From: Emydura subglobosa
Lineage: Eukaryota; Chordata; Testudines; Chelidae
NCBI GenBank assembly: GCA_007922225.1
Contig: ML680037.1
Coordinates: 2,772,876-2,836,875 of the forward strand
Reading direction: 5' to 3'
Length of the DNA stretch: 64,000 nucleotides
The notes beneath the pieces were generated by a model. It saw only the letters and a program-made list of their open reading frames with translations, made no database searches and was not told the DNA's origin. A program made the position numbers and the translations under genes. Shown here piece after piece: positions 34,389 through 46,807 of the stretch (positions are counted from its first letter, which is position 1; each line of letters opens with the position of its first letter).

Positions 34389-37300
34389 GGGATGAGGATG
34401 CCACACTACAGCATTATGTCTGTGTGCCTGTCTATTCTGAAGCTGGTACCCCACCCCCCCCAAAAAAAGGTACACTTACATCATCCATCCGTGATACCAC
34501 TTATGTCATATCTACCTACCCCCTACTCTTCTGTTTTCTGCCCTCTCCTCATTGCCACTGACTGGCAGAGAAGCAGCATACCCAAATAAGCCGTGGCAGC
34601 AATACCTGTGCCATGCATTCTATATTCATTCCACGTCAGGATGAAATAAGTGTCCTTTGCAGATAACAATGGATAATGTAGCTGAACAGTGAGCAGATGG
34701 CATTGGATGTGCAGTCATTCTCTGTAGTGGGGTACAGTGGGTTTAGGTGACAGCTGTACATTTTGCATCTGAGGTACAGTTTACCATCCCTGTAAGAGCC
34801 ATATTTTCTAACACAGTGGTAGCTAACATGAATGTGTGTGCCTGAAAAGAAGGTGGTGTCCAATTTCTCCATGAGACTACTAGGGTGGTATTCACTGCAT
34901 CAGTGACATTTGGACCAGTATCCATACTCTCCAAGCCTTGAATTAACCAAGGTGCATGCAACAGAGAAAATTCAAATTAGCTCTTGGTGGAATCTCTAGA
35001 AAGGGTATTGGAGCCTTTTGGATGCATATAGTCTCAGTGATAGCAGAGCAGCAATAAACTAAATCAATCTTGCAGTCAATATACGGCATGGTTTCATGGT
35101 GTTCCAAGAGTGTTCTATTTCTTGGATTGCCAAAGCACAATGTAGTAGATACCTGCTGCTGTTCTAGAAGATGACCTTAAAAATACGTATGGACAGTCTG
35201 CATTCACTTATGTTTGAACTCTGCTGTGTCCTAACTTTAAGTACAAGGCCCTACATCCCAGTATATTGGAGCCACAGAATGGAAATATTTTACATGGAAA
35301 TGTGCAGGAAATGCCAAAAGAGCACAAAGTGAGAGAGCCACCATTAACACCAACACCACCAGTAATAGCCTTCAGTGCAAGACCGATGTGGGGGAAAAAC
35401 AAGCATTTGCCAATAGCCCTAAAAATGGCACCAGTCTCAGTTCTAATACATTTGACCCTATTAACAGGGAGAAAAACAAAGCCAGCGCTACACCAATAAC
35501 TGGAGAGACGTTAACTTTTGCCTCCTTGCTCACCAAATCAAAAGGAATGTGACTTGTGTGAGGAAAACACATAGGGGGCCTGATCCAAACCCACTGATGT
35601 CAAGGGAGTCTTTCCATTGACTTCAGTGAACTTTGGATCAGACCCATTTTGTGGAGCTGCCTCCAGCTTCATTCCACGTATTCTCTTAAAAGACACACAT
35701 CTGCTGGTGCAACAAATGACAGACCTCCCAGTCCCCTTCCCCCCCAAGAAATAGACAAGGACTCCTAATGAATGACAAAACTAGTGTGCATTGGAATGAT
35801 TGCTTAAAAGTGCCTCAATTTCAATGTAATGGACAACAACACATTCAAATAGTGTAGAGAAGGAAAGCACGAACACAATGGGAGCTCTATTGGAAGAGGT
35901 TCGCTGTCCTCTCTATTGATGAAAAGTGCTGACAGAGAGAGCTACATTTGGATGCTCACAATTTCCCTAATGACACTTGGGGAATGACCTTAACGATACG
36001 TTAACTTGAATTTGGGGGGTTTGGGCTCCCCGAGAGGCTGAGAGAGGGGATAGAACTCTTACCTTGTAGCAAAGAGCTCATTTCCCAGCAGCTAGGACTC
36101 TGCTCAAGGGCCCCCTCCTGTGAGGGCTTTGCTGCAAGAGGCAGTGTAGACTGAGGACTTCATTGTGAGCGATGGCACAGAGGACTCCACAAAGAGGAGA
36201 TGTAGACTGAGGACTGTTGTGAGAGCTGTCATAAAGGACTTGGTGGCAAGTCATGATGCAGAGGACAACAGCACAACTGAGTTGACTCTGGGGAGGCCCC
36301 CACCACCCAGCACTTCCATGAAGCTGAATCACTAATTTGGGTTAGGAGATGGTACCTCCAGCAGGATGAGGCAAGCAGCTCCCTTGGGATTGGAGATAAA
36401 GCTGCAAAGAGACACTTGCACTGCTGTTACTCACTGACTCAAACCATGAGTGGGCATTTGGATGGATAGGTGAGGTGGTGCAACCAAGAAACTAGCACCT
36501 GTGGGACATTCAGTGGGTGGGAAGGATGCTAGATGGACTATTGCCCAAGTTATTGGAAAGTGTGGGGGGGAGGGGTATTTACTCTTTATTTGCATATGTG
36601 CTCTGTTGTTGTGTTTTCCCAAGTTTGTGACTGTGTTTCGTTTCCTCTGATAAAGGGTTCCTTGTTTGTACAGGGTCTGTGAATGCTTGACAATGAGAAA
36701 GTTTTGCCTCTTAAAGGCACCCAGGGAGGGGGTGTTTAGTTTTCTGGATGAGGCTCGAGCCAGTTTAGCTATTTGTCAAGAGGGATCCTACATATATTGA
36801 ACCTCTTACCCTTTTTGCAGCCATTAACCACCTGGCAGAAGGGTTACAGCAATAAAAATGTTACTGCTTTGCTTCTTCGGATCAGGTCCGGTCGGAGTGG
36901 AATAGTAGCTCCACTCCTGCCTCCCATCCCAGCTCTCAGTCAGCAGAATAGCAGTAGACCTGCTGCTATATATCAACTACAAGTATTTTAAATACACTAA
37001 AAGAACAAGCAAATGTGTTGACTTGTCTCTGACTTTCCTTCTTCAAACCCTTATACATTGTTTCACTCAGAGAGCTCTGTGCAAATGAGGCTGATCAGAC
37101 GTCCTGATATTAGGGGCTTTTTGTCTCATATACACAACTATCTCTGCCCACCCTCAAAAAAAAAAAAAGTGTCCTGATTTTTCACATTTGCTATCTCATC
37201 ACCATAGTGCAAACACCTCTCACACACACACATACACTTGCTCTCCGTGTCAAGCCTGACCTAGCAATTTCTCTGCTTTTTTGAGCTTCTCTTGATCAGA

Positions 37301-38544
37301 AAATTACCAACTGTGCTAAATTGTTACCAAAAAAAAAAAAAAAAAAATTCAGGAGGTGTGGGGGGATTGCGATGTGGACAAACACTACCATGGCTGATAA
37401 TACCAAACTCATTTTATACCTGTGACCTAATCTAGCATTGATTTTAGGTCTTTAGAAGTTAAAAGTTAATGCTGACTTACCTCTCTGACTCTTGAGACTT
37501 CTAACAAAGTAGCCACACCAGGATGGAAGAGCATATGTAGAGCAGGAGATTCCTCAGACTAATTCCCAGGCTCGGCTACAACTAATAGGCAGTGCAGCAA
37601 ATGCTATCATTTTACATGTATTCTCTTGTGCAGCAAGGTCCTGCAGAAAAGGGAAAAAAAAAAAAAAAAAGATGGAGGTTGTGGGGAAAATGAGTTGTTG
37701 CAATATACACCCTCTACTTGGACTTGCGTGTGGTTGATTTACATTTAGGTACATCCACAGTGACTCAATATCAAGCTTACTCTTAAACTGGTCACATTCT
37801 AGAGTCTTAAATCATATATTTATATATCACATTTTTATCTAAAAATGCCTTGTAAACTACAATATAGCATATATTCTTAAACAACTTGCAAACACGGCCA
37901 GAATGGACACTTGGATATGCTGAAGCAGTGGCGTTAATGTTCACCCATGTTAAGGACAGCAGCAGCCCCACACAGTCACCTCTTGTCAGATGCACAAATA
38001 ATCTACTAGTCAGCAATACATAATAGCCATTGCCAGTCCACGGGATGCAAAGGCACAATCATGTGGACAGGAACATAGAACATAGGGACTTCCTGGCTCA
38101 TTGGCATTCCAGGCCCTACACACTGGCCTAGAACATCCTTCCATAATTAACTATGGGTTATGCAGTCACTCAGAATAGCGTCAGCCACCTTACCTCTGCT
38201 TCTGCTGCTGGGTGTGGGGTTTGAAGTGGGCATCATTGGGAAGCATTTGCCAGAAGGTGTCCCTCGCTATACTTCCGATAATTTCCATCACCATTGAGCT
38301 GTAGCCACATCTGGGCTGGGACATATCAGCTAACAGCACGGCTCACACTTAAGAATATGAAATAATGAAGAATGCTTTATTCATCTGAAACTGCAGGAGG
38401 ACTTTACGTCAATAGAGTGAATTGTCCTAACTGGCAGTCTTAATTAAATCTTTAGAGGTGATCCCAAGCTAACAGCCTGGAGCTAAGCACCATTTGAATT
38501 CTGAGGAATCTAAATCTGAACTTTGTTCTGATATAGGCATAGGG
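34389..38544. other. No gene recognised; scattered low-complexity and repeat-like segments
   Basis: 35578-35645 is a short palindrome (GCCTGATCCAAACCC..TGATGTCAA / TTGACTTCAGTGAACTTTGGATCAG). 36140-36265 has two or three degenerate copies of a roughly 55-bp unit starting TGTAGACTGAGGACT. Poly-A runs lie near 37150, 37328-37346 and 37656-37670. Minus-strand short frames at 34636-35747 have cysteine-rich stretches but match no family I know. Confidence 0.45.
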
Positions 38545-38721
38545 CAGTGATTCACAACCAGTTTACCGTTGTGGGCCGCATATTCAGCTCTCAGTGGGTT
38601 ATGTGGGCCGCATCCACACAAAATACAGATTACCTGTCTGGCTCTGAAGATGTCACATAGGCCGGAATGGAGTGTTGATTGGGTCGCAAGCGGCCCGCTG
38701 GCCGTGGGTTGAGAACCACTG
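38545..38721. mobile_element. Short hAT MITE
   Basis: CAGTGATTCACAACC (38545) and GGTTGAGAACCACTG (ends 38721) match inverted at 13 of 15. Flanks GCATAGGG (38537-38544) and GTATAAGG (38722-38729) match at 6 of 8, an aged target duplication. The interior contains TGTGGGCCGCAT twice, a word common in hAT-derived turtle repeats. Confidence 0.82.
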
Positions 38722-39744
38722 GTATAAGGGTAAGAACCTATATAGAATAGATCTGAATTTCATAAATTACATTTCTATATATACACAGCACTGTAGTTAT
38801 GGTTTTGTTCATGCTTCCATTCAAATCAAAGCTCCTCATCTGAACACCAGTAACTTCGGGGTGCTCAAAATCCAAACATGGCCTTTTCAACCTGGCCAAC
38901 ATCGAACAAACAAACTAGATATATTCAAGGGCAAGACACAGGTGCTAACACCCTTAATTTTGCAAAGATGCCATGGGATCTTTAATGACAACAAATGGAC
39001 ACTTGTATTGAGCACTGGTGTCTGCATCTGTGTGTGGAAGCCACAGGGCACAAATGTTTCATACTGACCAGGCAGCATACTACAGAAGTGTGCACAGAAC
39101 AGGTGTGATGTCTCAGCTCATCCAAAAGAGAATATCTCCAACAGCACAGTGCTTCCTAGTCACATGCTAGGCATTAGCCCTCAGAGGGAAGGGTGTTAAC
39201 TACTGAAATGGTAAAATTACTTCCCTTCTCACCTGGGCTTTCCTCAGAAGTCTCTCAGTCAAGTACCTATCAGCACCACCCTTTTCAACTTGTTTGAGCT
39301 GACGAGAGCATAGCCCAAGTGGTCTGAGTGGAGGCATGCATAACAAAATGTGAGAGCTGGTTAACTATAAAAATCAATAGAGTGAATCTCTGGAGTGCAA
39401 TTCTATTAATTCTGGCATGCACCTCTGGTTTCAGGGATGCAGGGCTAACAACACTGGCTGATTCACTCAGACATGAGCACAGCATCATTGTTCAACATCA
39501 GGGGCTCACCTCCTACACTGAACAGTAGAGGAATCCTGAGTCTGAAGACCTATAAAGATCTGTAGGAGTGATATGCCTCTCTTTACAGACCATAGGATGG
39601 CTACAGGTTCAGGCCATTGGAGAGCAAGTGGGACTGTGCTTTACAGTAGAATAATGAGCAGGACTGGTGGGCCCAATTGCATGGGCAAAATGGGGTTCAC
39701 TGAGAAACTGAAAGGGAGGGAAGGGACAAAACAAAGAAGAGGAA

Positions 39745-40523
39745 CAGAAGGGGAAGAAAGAGAAGGAAAGAGACAGACTAGGAAGAGCAGTGGAGGGCCA
39801 CAATAAAGGACTAGGTGGCAAAGGGAAAAAGAAGGGAAGGGACAACAGAAGCACCCACACTACTGGACACTTGAAACAATAAAATGTCACTTTTGTACAT
39901 CGGTGATACAAAGGGACAGATTTTTTTTTTCCTGTTTCGCAAATTAAAAAAAATCAAAGACAAAAAAGCCACAGTTTCACAGCTAAGCTGAGACTGTGTG
40001 TGATGAGTTTTGGCTTGGAGCTTGTTTTACGGCCAAGTCCTAAATCTATTAAAAAAAAAAAAAAAAAAAAGATAGGACAGTATAATGGAAGCACAAAAAC
40101 AAAACAAACATAACTACAGCACCGTGAATGATGATGCTATAATAACTGACCATTCAGTGGGAAAAACAAGCAAACAGCTTAAGCAGAACATTTTTTGTGA
40201 GGGAAAAGAAAGTGTGTGTGTGTATATATATATATATAAATATATAACTATAACTCCCCCCTTCTTGCTTTGTCCTCCAGGATGATTTATGAACCTCTCC
40301 GCTATTCTGTCCTAGTCTTTTAAGTTAAAGAATCCAGTTAGCTTTTCATAATGGCAGAAGTAATTAAAAAGGTGATCAACTTCAGTGGAACATAAAACAC
40401 CGAAAAGGTCTGCCTTTTTAATGATATCCCCTACATACTTTACTGGCAGGGATTCTGCTAATCTAATACCTGTTAATTTTCTTTCTAATTAGGGCTATAG
40501 CTCACAAGAGGCTGTTTTATACT
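39745..40523 (+). repeat. Left arm of a long inverted repeat with conserved core
   Basis: Inverted partner of 46808-47530. From 40268 to 40521 the two arms differ at only about 7 positions (near 97% identity). Around 40085-40200 identity is near 88%, and from 39745 to 40080 it drops to about 75% with gaps, though a 25-bp perfect block (39841-39865) persists. The arm includes a TG/TA microsatellite (40212-40250) and an A18 tract (40052-40070) that the partner lacks or has shorter. No coding frame is shared by the arms. Confidence 0.85.
40212..40250. repeat. TG/TA microsatellite
   Basis: (GT)n followed by (AT)n, directly beside the conserved core of the left inverted arm; the partner arm has only a few TAT units at this place, so it expanded after duplication. 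Confidence 0.9.
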
Positions 40524-40525
40524 TA

Positions 40526-43500
40526 ATTTGTTGGGGTTTTATTATATGGCTCAACAGTCAGCCAACCACTGTGTGCATCATGTGATCCTGGCTGCGATCT
40601 TTCAGGCATTACTGCACACTGAGGCCCTTGGAGAGAACGTGCCACTACGATTTTTGAGTCACCCGTTCTTGCTCTGCCTCGGTCTTGTCATGTGTGTGCC
40701 TGTCAGGATTAATTTCCATCTCTATTACCCCTGGGGCAAAAAGTCATATTTTGTTTCTGCTCACTTGTCTGATTTTTAGCAGATCATATTCCCATCTTCA
40801 GAACCTTAAGCAAGTGCCATCTTTTGAGAATTTAAGGTGGAATTTTAAGTGCTGACCCAATTCACCTCAAAAAACATCTTTTAATTGACATGAAATATCC
40901 TCCATTCAACCATTCTTAGATTTTGTTATGGGTATATATACAAAACAAGAGATTTAAGCTAAAAGCACTCTTCAGTGTAACCCAAAAGGGGCATTCTCCT
41001 ACAATATTCTCACTGTCTCTAGTGTTTGTATTTACATTCAAGTTCTTTAAGATCAGGAAAGGTTCAGCAGGAGATGTTTATATGTTTGGAGCAGTTTTAA
41101 GATCTCAGGGGGGAAATGTGTTCCAAATATTAATGCTGCTATTTTTGTCCAAAAGCTTATAATCAAATTATGCACCAGTTAAATCATTTCTCTTGGAATT
41201 AGCAGAAGAAAAATGTATAAATAGATCACAATTAAAGCAAATTCAGTTGCATTGTAGTGAACTGTAATCTGGGATTTCACAAATGAAAATTTCTATAAGC
41301 TCCTATGTACTAGCATAGAGGACTGGCAATTTTTGGTTTTGCCTCTAAGATGTTGAACCTCCAAATAAACAAAGGTTTTAGTATTGTGTTAACTTTAAAT
41401 GTAATGTATAAACTAGATAAACACCAATAGCTATTAAATAGAAAACCTTACCCTACATCTTGAGGACAGCCTTAAGAAGTATATTTAGAAGTTATTTAAT
41501 CACAGGCAGGGGATTATCAGAGCACTCTGTGTGATCATATGTTGTTTGAAGATAACACAGGTTTGGACATGCATTTTACTGTACATCCCGAGGCAGGAAA
41601 AGGGTTAATTGTCAGATTCTGATATGGGTAATTCTCAGGTTTTTGTTTTCCCTTATCCTACTTTTTTAATTGCAAAGAACAATTTGTTTATAATAAAAGT
41701 TAGATATGACAATATTATTTCCATTAAAAGAAATAAAAAATGTTGATGCTACATAGGATACACATAACTACAGTCTAAATCACCTATAAAAATAAGCTTG
41801 GGAAAGTCCCATCCCTAAAATTGGTCTCTACCTGTTAGGATTTTGTTGGAGGAGATATGTTTTCCTCCCCAAACATTAAACCTCATGTAAAAAGTAATAC
41901 TTATGGCAAAATACTCATGCAGCCCATCCAGCTATGTATCTAACTGCCTTAGTTTATCTAATTAAATATAAGGTACTGGGATTCTGGCCACCTCAAATGA
42001 AAGCAACTGATCTGGACTTAATGTAATAGACCGTTTGACTGCACAGGTTACTGACAGATCAAAGACTCTCCAGTAGTATTTGACAATGGAAAACCAAGGG
42101 AATTGGATTCCTGGGATCAGGGAATTCCAGGCAAAATATCAACATCAAAGCCACCCTTGTAGCTAGTACGTATATTGATTAGATGTGTGAAATGCATCCA
42201 GCTAGCAGGAGAACAAATTATTCATACCCCATTGGCCATTGAAGGCTGCTAGCCCTGAGACAGTCCAAGGAACAAGTAAACCCTAACTTGAGGTAGTCGG
42301 TCACCTTTTCCCCATCCAGAAAAAGAAGCTAGCCCTCAGATGCAAACAGTTATCACATGAAAACGTAGGGCTATATGCTGCTCTCCCAAAGAGAAACCCA
42401 TGGCTCATCAAAACAGGCAGCCCATATGCTGTTAGCGAGAATTCAGAAAGCATAGGGAACATCTGGGTTTGAATAGAGAGGTAAGGATATAACCATCAGA
42501 TTCAGGTGGTCCACTGGGAAGGCCATGATGAACCATATGGCCCCACAGAAGGGAAACCCTTGCACACAAGTCACTGGGGTCATCTTCCCACTTGCAGCTC
42601 CATTCCTTTTGCAGCCATGCATCCACAGACTCCAGTCTCTTGCCCCTCTAAGAGGGAGTGCAGGTATCAAAGGAGGTTGTTGCTGAGGCAATCAATGACT
42701 GCTTCATGGATTTCTAACAGACATCTGCATTGTAAAGAGAGGAGCACGCAACATAGCAGCTCTGTCCAATTCCACCTCTCTCCTACCTGCAAACACCCTC
42801 CATCCAAAGCCACAGGATCCACAATTCTCTTGCAGAAGGATATTCACATTCTTAAGGGGCGAGGTTAACCATGTCACAGAAGCACTGCTTCCCCCATCAC
42901 CACTTCATATGTTTAGGTGGGGGATTTACCTGGCCTTTCTCCCCTCCACACCTTGGAACAGACAGGCACTTATTACTTTTCAAACCCAGTCAAGAGAGTC
43001 ACTGGTAAAGAACTTTTCAACCAGGAAGAGGATTTAAGTGGCTTTATTTTAAAAGTCTGTTCCTGTGGGATTTGCAGTTCCATTAGCTGGGCTACCCTGT
43101 GACTGAGTAATCTACAATCACCACCGGATACTACAATTTGTGGGTGTTCAGGGCCAGATTTTGGAGGGCCCCTGTGTGAGTTTGCAAGGGCAAGAGGGGG
43201 TACAAGGAACTTTTCCCCCTTTTGGTCCACATGCACAGACTGGTCACAGATACAGCCTTTTTACTCCCTTGAATGCCTGGGCTCATATGGGCTAGTACTC
43301 CTGTGGCTGCTTGAATCTGCAAGAGGGCAGGGAGAAGAAAAGCCTTTTGCCTTCTGCCCCATCCCCACACCAGCCAGCAGAACAGGCTAGCTTTTGAGGA
43401 GAGCACACACTACACCTTGTAAAGGGGCAGTGCAGCAGCTATTCTCCTGAGGAGCCAATGCCCCTCTAAGGCATGAGGCCTCACAGAGCTCCATCTGGAC

Positions 43501-43899
43501 AGTGCAGCTTTACTCTGTTCCTTATTCAGAGTGCCTTAATGGCACAGTTTGGTCCTTAATGCTAGGACATATACTTCAGTTTTCCTAGGAGTCTAACACA
43601 TGTTAGGGAAGGTTAAGAATTGCCAAGAAACTTTGGCTTGAGCAGGAAGTGCATTAACTGTAAGTGGAATACCCAGAAGCCTGATCAGATCCAGCTGTGT
43701 AAGCAACAGCTACTATGGCATAAGCCTAGGAGGTTCCCATGAATCTGCCACTCAGCAGTCCATAGTTTTGCCCCTGAGAATTTGAAAAACAGAATTGTTC
43801 TAAAGCAAATCATTTTCTACCCCCCTGAGAGAAGAGTCAGGTTACAATACTTCATTTACCTTTTCTCACACCCCCAAAAAGCCAACAGACAGCCAGATC
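40526..43899. other. No gene recognised (spacer of the inverted repeat, first part)
   Basis: AT-rich DNA. Frames at 40528-40779 and 42432-42868 are short, overlap on both strands and match no family I recognise. Confidence 0.5.
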
Positions 43900-43990
43900 C
43901 AGATCCTCAAAAGGTATTTAAACACCTAACTTCCACTGAAATCAATGTCAGGTAAGCACCTAAATAGCTTTGAGAATCTGAGCCCAAGTT
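43900..43990. repeat. MITE-like imperfect palindrome (GATTTTCAAA family, decayed)
   Basis: AGATCCTCAAAAGGTATTTAAACACCTAACT and AGCACCTAAATAGCTTTGAGAATCT form a short imperfect inverted repeat of the type seen at 10221-10424, with TTCCACTGAAATCAATG in the middle. Confidence 0.55.
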
Positions 43991-44274
43991 CTTAAAGGGG
44001 AGTAAAAGAAAAAAATTGAACACCTTGAATCATGATGAATTTAAAACAATCATTTCTAAAATTTAGTGCAAAATATTACCATGATGGAGCATTTTCAGAA
44101 TGTACAATATATGTGCAAGAGCACAGAATGGTACCTTTGAATTTTCTACCGTTTGTTGGTTTCAAACCTGATCCTCAATGCTCCCATTATGACATTTTTG
44201 TTTTGAAATTTTTTGGGATTGTTTTAAGAGAAAAGGAAAAGATTACATTGAAAAATGTCAAACACAAGATTTTC

Positions 44275-44370
44275 CTAGATCTGAAGAAGAGCTCTGTAAG
44301 CTTGTCTCTCTCACCAACAGTAGTTGGTCAATTAAAAGATATTACCTCATTCACCTTGTCTCAAATACAA
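44275..44370 (+). repeat. SINE-like dispersed repeat (CACCAACAGAAGTTGGTC family)
   Basis: CTGAAGAAGAGCTCTGTAAGC (44281-44301) precedes TTGTCTCTCTCACCAACAG, TAGTTGGTCAATTAAAAG and ATATTACCTCATTCACC. The 5' CTGAAGA at 44281-44287 fits the hammerhead CUGANGA core, and the GAGCT half-stem follows. The second half-stem and GAAA are deleted relative to the family pattern. Partner copy at 31195-31303. Confidence 0.7.
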
Positions 44371-44454
44371 AATAATCTTTCAATGATTAGAAAGAAGGTG
44401 AGTCCATACAAGTTTTTACAGTAGAGTGATTTGTTGTTGTTTTGTTTTTGAGGG

Positions 44455-44690
44455 GTTAATAAAATAATAATTTGCACTTCCTTGTAATGCAAAGATCAAA
44501 GTGCTTTATAGACATTCAGCAATTAATCCTCACAATCCCTCTATGAGGTAGATATTAAAACCACCAATTTACAATTGGAGAAACTGAGGCACAAAGAGGT
44601 ACAATGACTCACTCAAGGTCATAAAGTGAACCACTGGCAGAGCTGGGTGTAGAATTGAGACCTCTTCAGTATTATTTCCTTCCTCCCACC
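44455..44690 (+). repeat. Amniote MIR-type SINE
   Basis: AATAATAATTTGCACTTCC..AAAGTGCTTTATAGACATT, then TATGAGGTAGATATTA, GGAGAAACTGAGGCACAAAGAG, GACTCACTCAAGGTCATA and GGCAGAGCTGGGTGTAGAATTG occur in MIR order. This is the core and 3' part of a MIR-like SINE. Confidence 0.8.
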
Positions 44691-45957
44691 ACAAACCAAT
44701 GCTTGTTGCAAGTTTCATTGTAGCTTCATGGAAAATTACTACTACTAAACACTCACGGCCCTGTCTCAAAAATCAGAAATGATGCATCTGTTTTTACGTG
44801 ATGGCAGTAAGGGCAGGGCAGCCAAAAAGCATACAAAAAGAAACATAGTACAGTGAAAATAACATTTAATTTTATTTTTATGCTTCCCACTATTACTATA
44901 ACAGTGACATAGTGTTGCTAGAGATAAGTGACAGGAGAGAATCAGGACACAACTTTTGGCATATTTGACTAAACAAGATAGTGGCCATCTGTTTTTTGAA
45001 AATATATTTAAAAAATAGCGTCAGGGTTATGGAAGACATTTTGATACCTCTATAAATATTCAGAATGTAAAAACTTCATTGATCTTCTAACACTTCATAT
45101 GGCACCTGTCTATAATAAAAATACCATCTGAATGGATGTTTCCTCATACGGTTCTTTTCTCCACTTCTAAACTTTAGCTCTACCTCCCATACTAGCTTGC
45201 AGTCAGGTACATCATGGATTCATCCTAACATGTATTTGGGCATGTGCTATTTATTTATTCCAGTTTGTTTTACTAGGAGATTTAGCAATGTATATGTGAG
45301 GACACAGATGAAAAGATGGTGAAGTAACAACTGAGGGGAAACATAACTGCTTATAAGTGTTTGCAGAATGCAAACAGCAAAGATGGAGAGGAGTTATTCA
45401 TGGTGACACAAGTTGCTATAACTAGGAATAACTAGACAAGTTCAGAAAAGATACTTTTAAATTGAATATCAATCAAGAACAAAATCTGCATGTTAGGAAC
45501 GTAGGGGGGAATCATTCACCCCTCCTAGATCCATGCAGGGAGAGGGTCCTCCACATGCATAACAAGCCCTCAATTGCAGAAGGGAATCAGATATCTCCAC
45601 AGCATCCCCCAGAGTTCACAAGGTCCTCCACACAAGGTCCATGGATCACGGTGGGGTAAGAGATGGGCACTTCCTTCCACTGGCCCTGTGGCAACTACAA
45701 GAAAAAGTTAGAACAGTCCCAGGCTACAGGCAGCACAGAGCTAATGTGGAGGCCGAGAGTTTCCTCACAGCTGATCTTGGACTCCTGGGGATTCACACAC
45801 AACCTCCTTGTTGTCAGGCTGGACCTTGAAGCCAGTTCTGTGGGGATACAAACCCCATTCTCCCAAAGAAACAATATGGGGAGATTGCTGCAAGAGGATC
45901 CTTGAAGGTTTCCTCCCAAAGTTTTGCTGTGGACAGATTGCTCCAGTACAGTGTGAT
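44691..45957. other. No gene recognised
   Basis: 45480-45900 is GC-richer with several short overlapping frames on both strands; they look like by-products of composition, and no family is recognised. Confidence 0.45.
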
Positions 45958-46137
45958 CTCTTAGGGTGTGGAATAGTTTCCCAAAAGAAGTGGTAGAAGC
46001 CCTGCTACTTGGAATATCAAATTAAACTGGACAAAACAGGAGATACTGTATAACAGGGAGCACATCTTGTACTGACAGGAGGATGGAGTGAATGGTGTAA
46101 CAGACTTTTTATGTAAAGTTCCAGTGATTCTGTGAAA
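45958..46137 (+). mobile_element. CR1 LINE 3' end fragment
   Basis: GAATAGTTTCCCAAAAGAAGTGGTAGAAGCCC, then AAACTGGACAAAACAGGAGAT and GTTCCAGTGATTCTGTG follow the order of the CR1 C-terminus, 3' UTR and tail. Short and old. Confidence 0.65.
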
Positions 46138-46807
46138 AGTGTATGGAATATGGCTATCCTTAGGCCAGAGTGCAAGCCATGCTAGCTGAATAAAATTTGG
46201 GAACACTATAGATGGAATACAGTTATGCAGTAGAGCCTTGATTTATAGCATTCTGGTGAACTGAAATCCTATGTAACCTAAATGAAATTATGTTTCCCAC
46301 GCTTAGGGCCTCTCGAGCCTGGACTGCAGGAAAAAGAAGTCCTACTAGCTGTGCTGACCAGCTGACTTTAAAAAGACTGCAGATACCTTCACAGATGTAC
46401 AGTCTGATGTCTTGACAGAGAGATGGCCTTCCCAAAGCTGGCTGGCATTTTCTTTGCAATGCTCTGTGTTTGGGAGGCAAGGAAACCAGCTATTTCCACT
46501 ACCTCAGCAAGCTAGGAACTCTATTTTACTGAATCCCATTTTTCAAAGGGTTTTGGATATCGGGTGTCGTCTTCAGTAATCTGGGGCTGTTCTGAATTTT
46601 CATATATTTACAGCCACATTGTCCATGGGCATTGTATGTATAGGATTTGGGCTCAGTCATGTAACTTGTCTGCATCTTTTGATGGCAATAAGATTTCTGA
46701 GCAGGGAGTAATAAAAGCTTTCCCATTCTCCCTTTCTCCTCCCCCAAAATTTCTTTCCACATGTTGAGATTCTTTCCCTGACCCAGGATTGGGCCCTTTA
46801 ACTGTAT
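46138..46807. other. No gene recognised
   Basis: Spacer DNA just inside the right inverted arm. Nothing nameable. Confidence 0.5.

Noticed and set aside
33516..34395. Long open frames (126 and 195 codons) that could be taken for a gene
   Set aside because: They span CR1 and hAT borders and follow a tandem repeat inside the hAT element.
36140..36265. Satellite array
   Set aside because: Only two to three degenerate copies of TGTAGACTGAGGACT-led units; too short and diverged to call a satellite.
39572..39911. Opposite-strand frames of 77 and 100 codons at the left inverted arm
   Set aside because: They run through purine-rich low-complexity DNA (GAAGGGGAAGAAAG type) and are not conserved in the partner arm.
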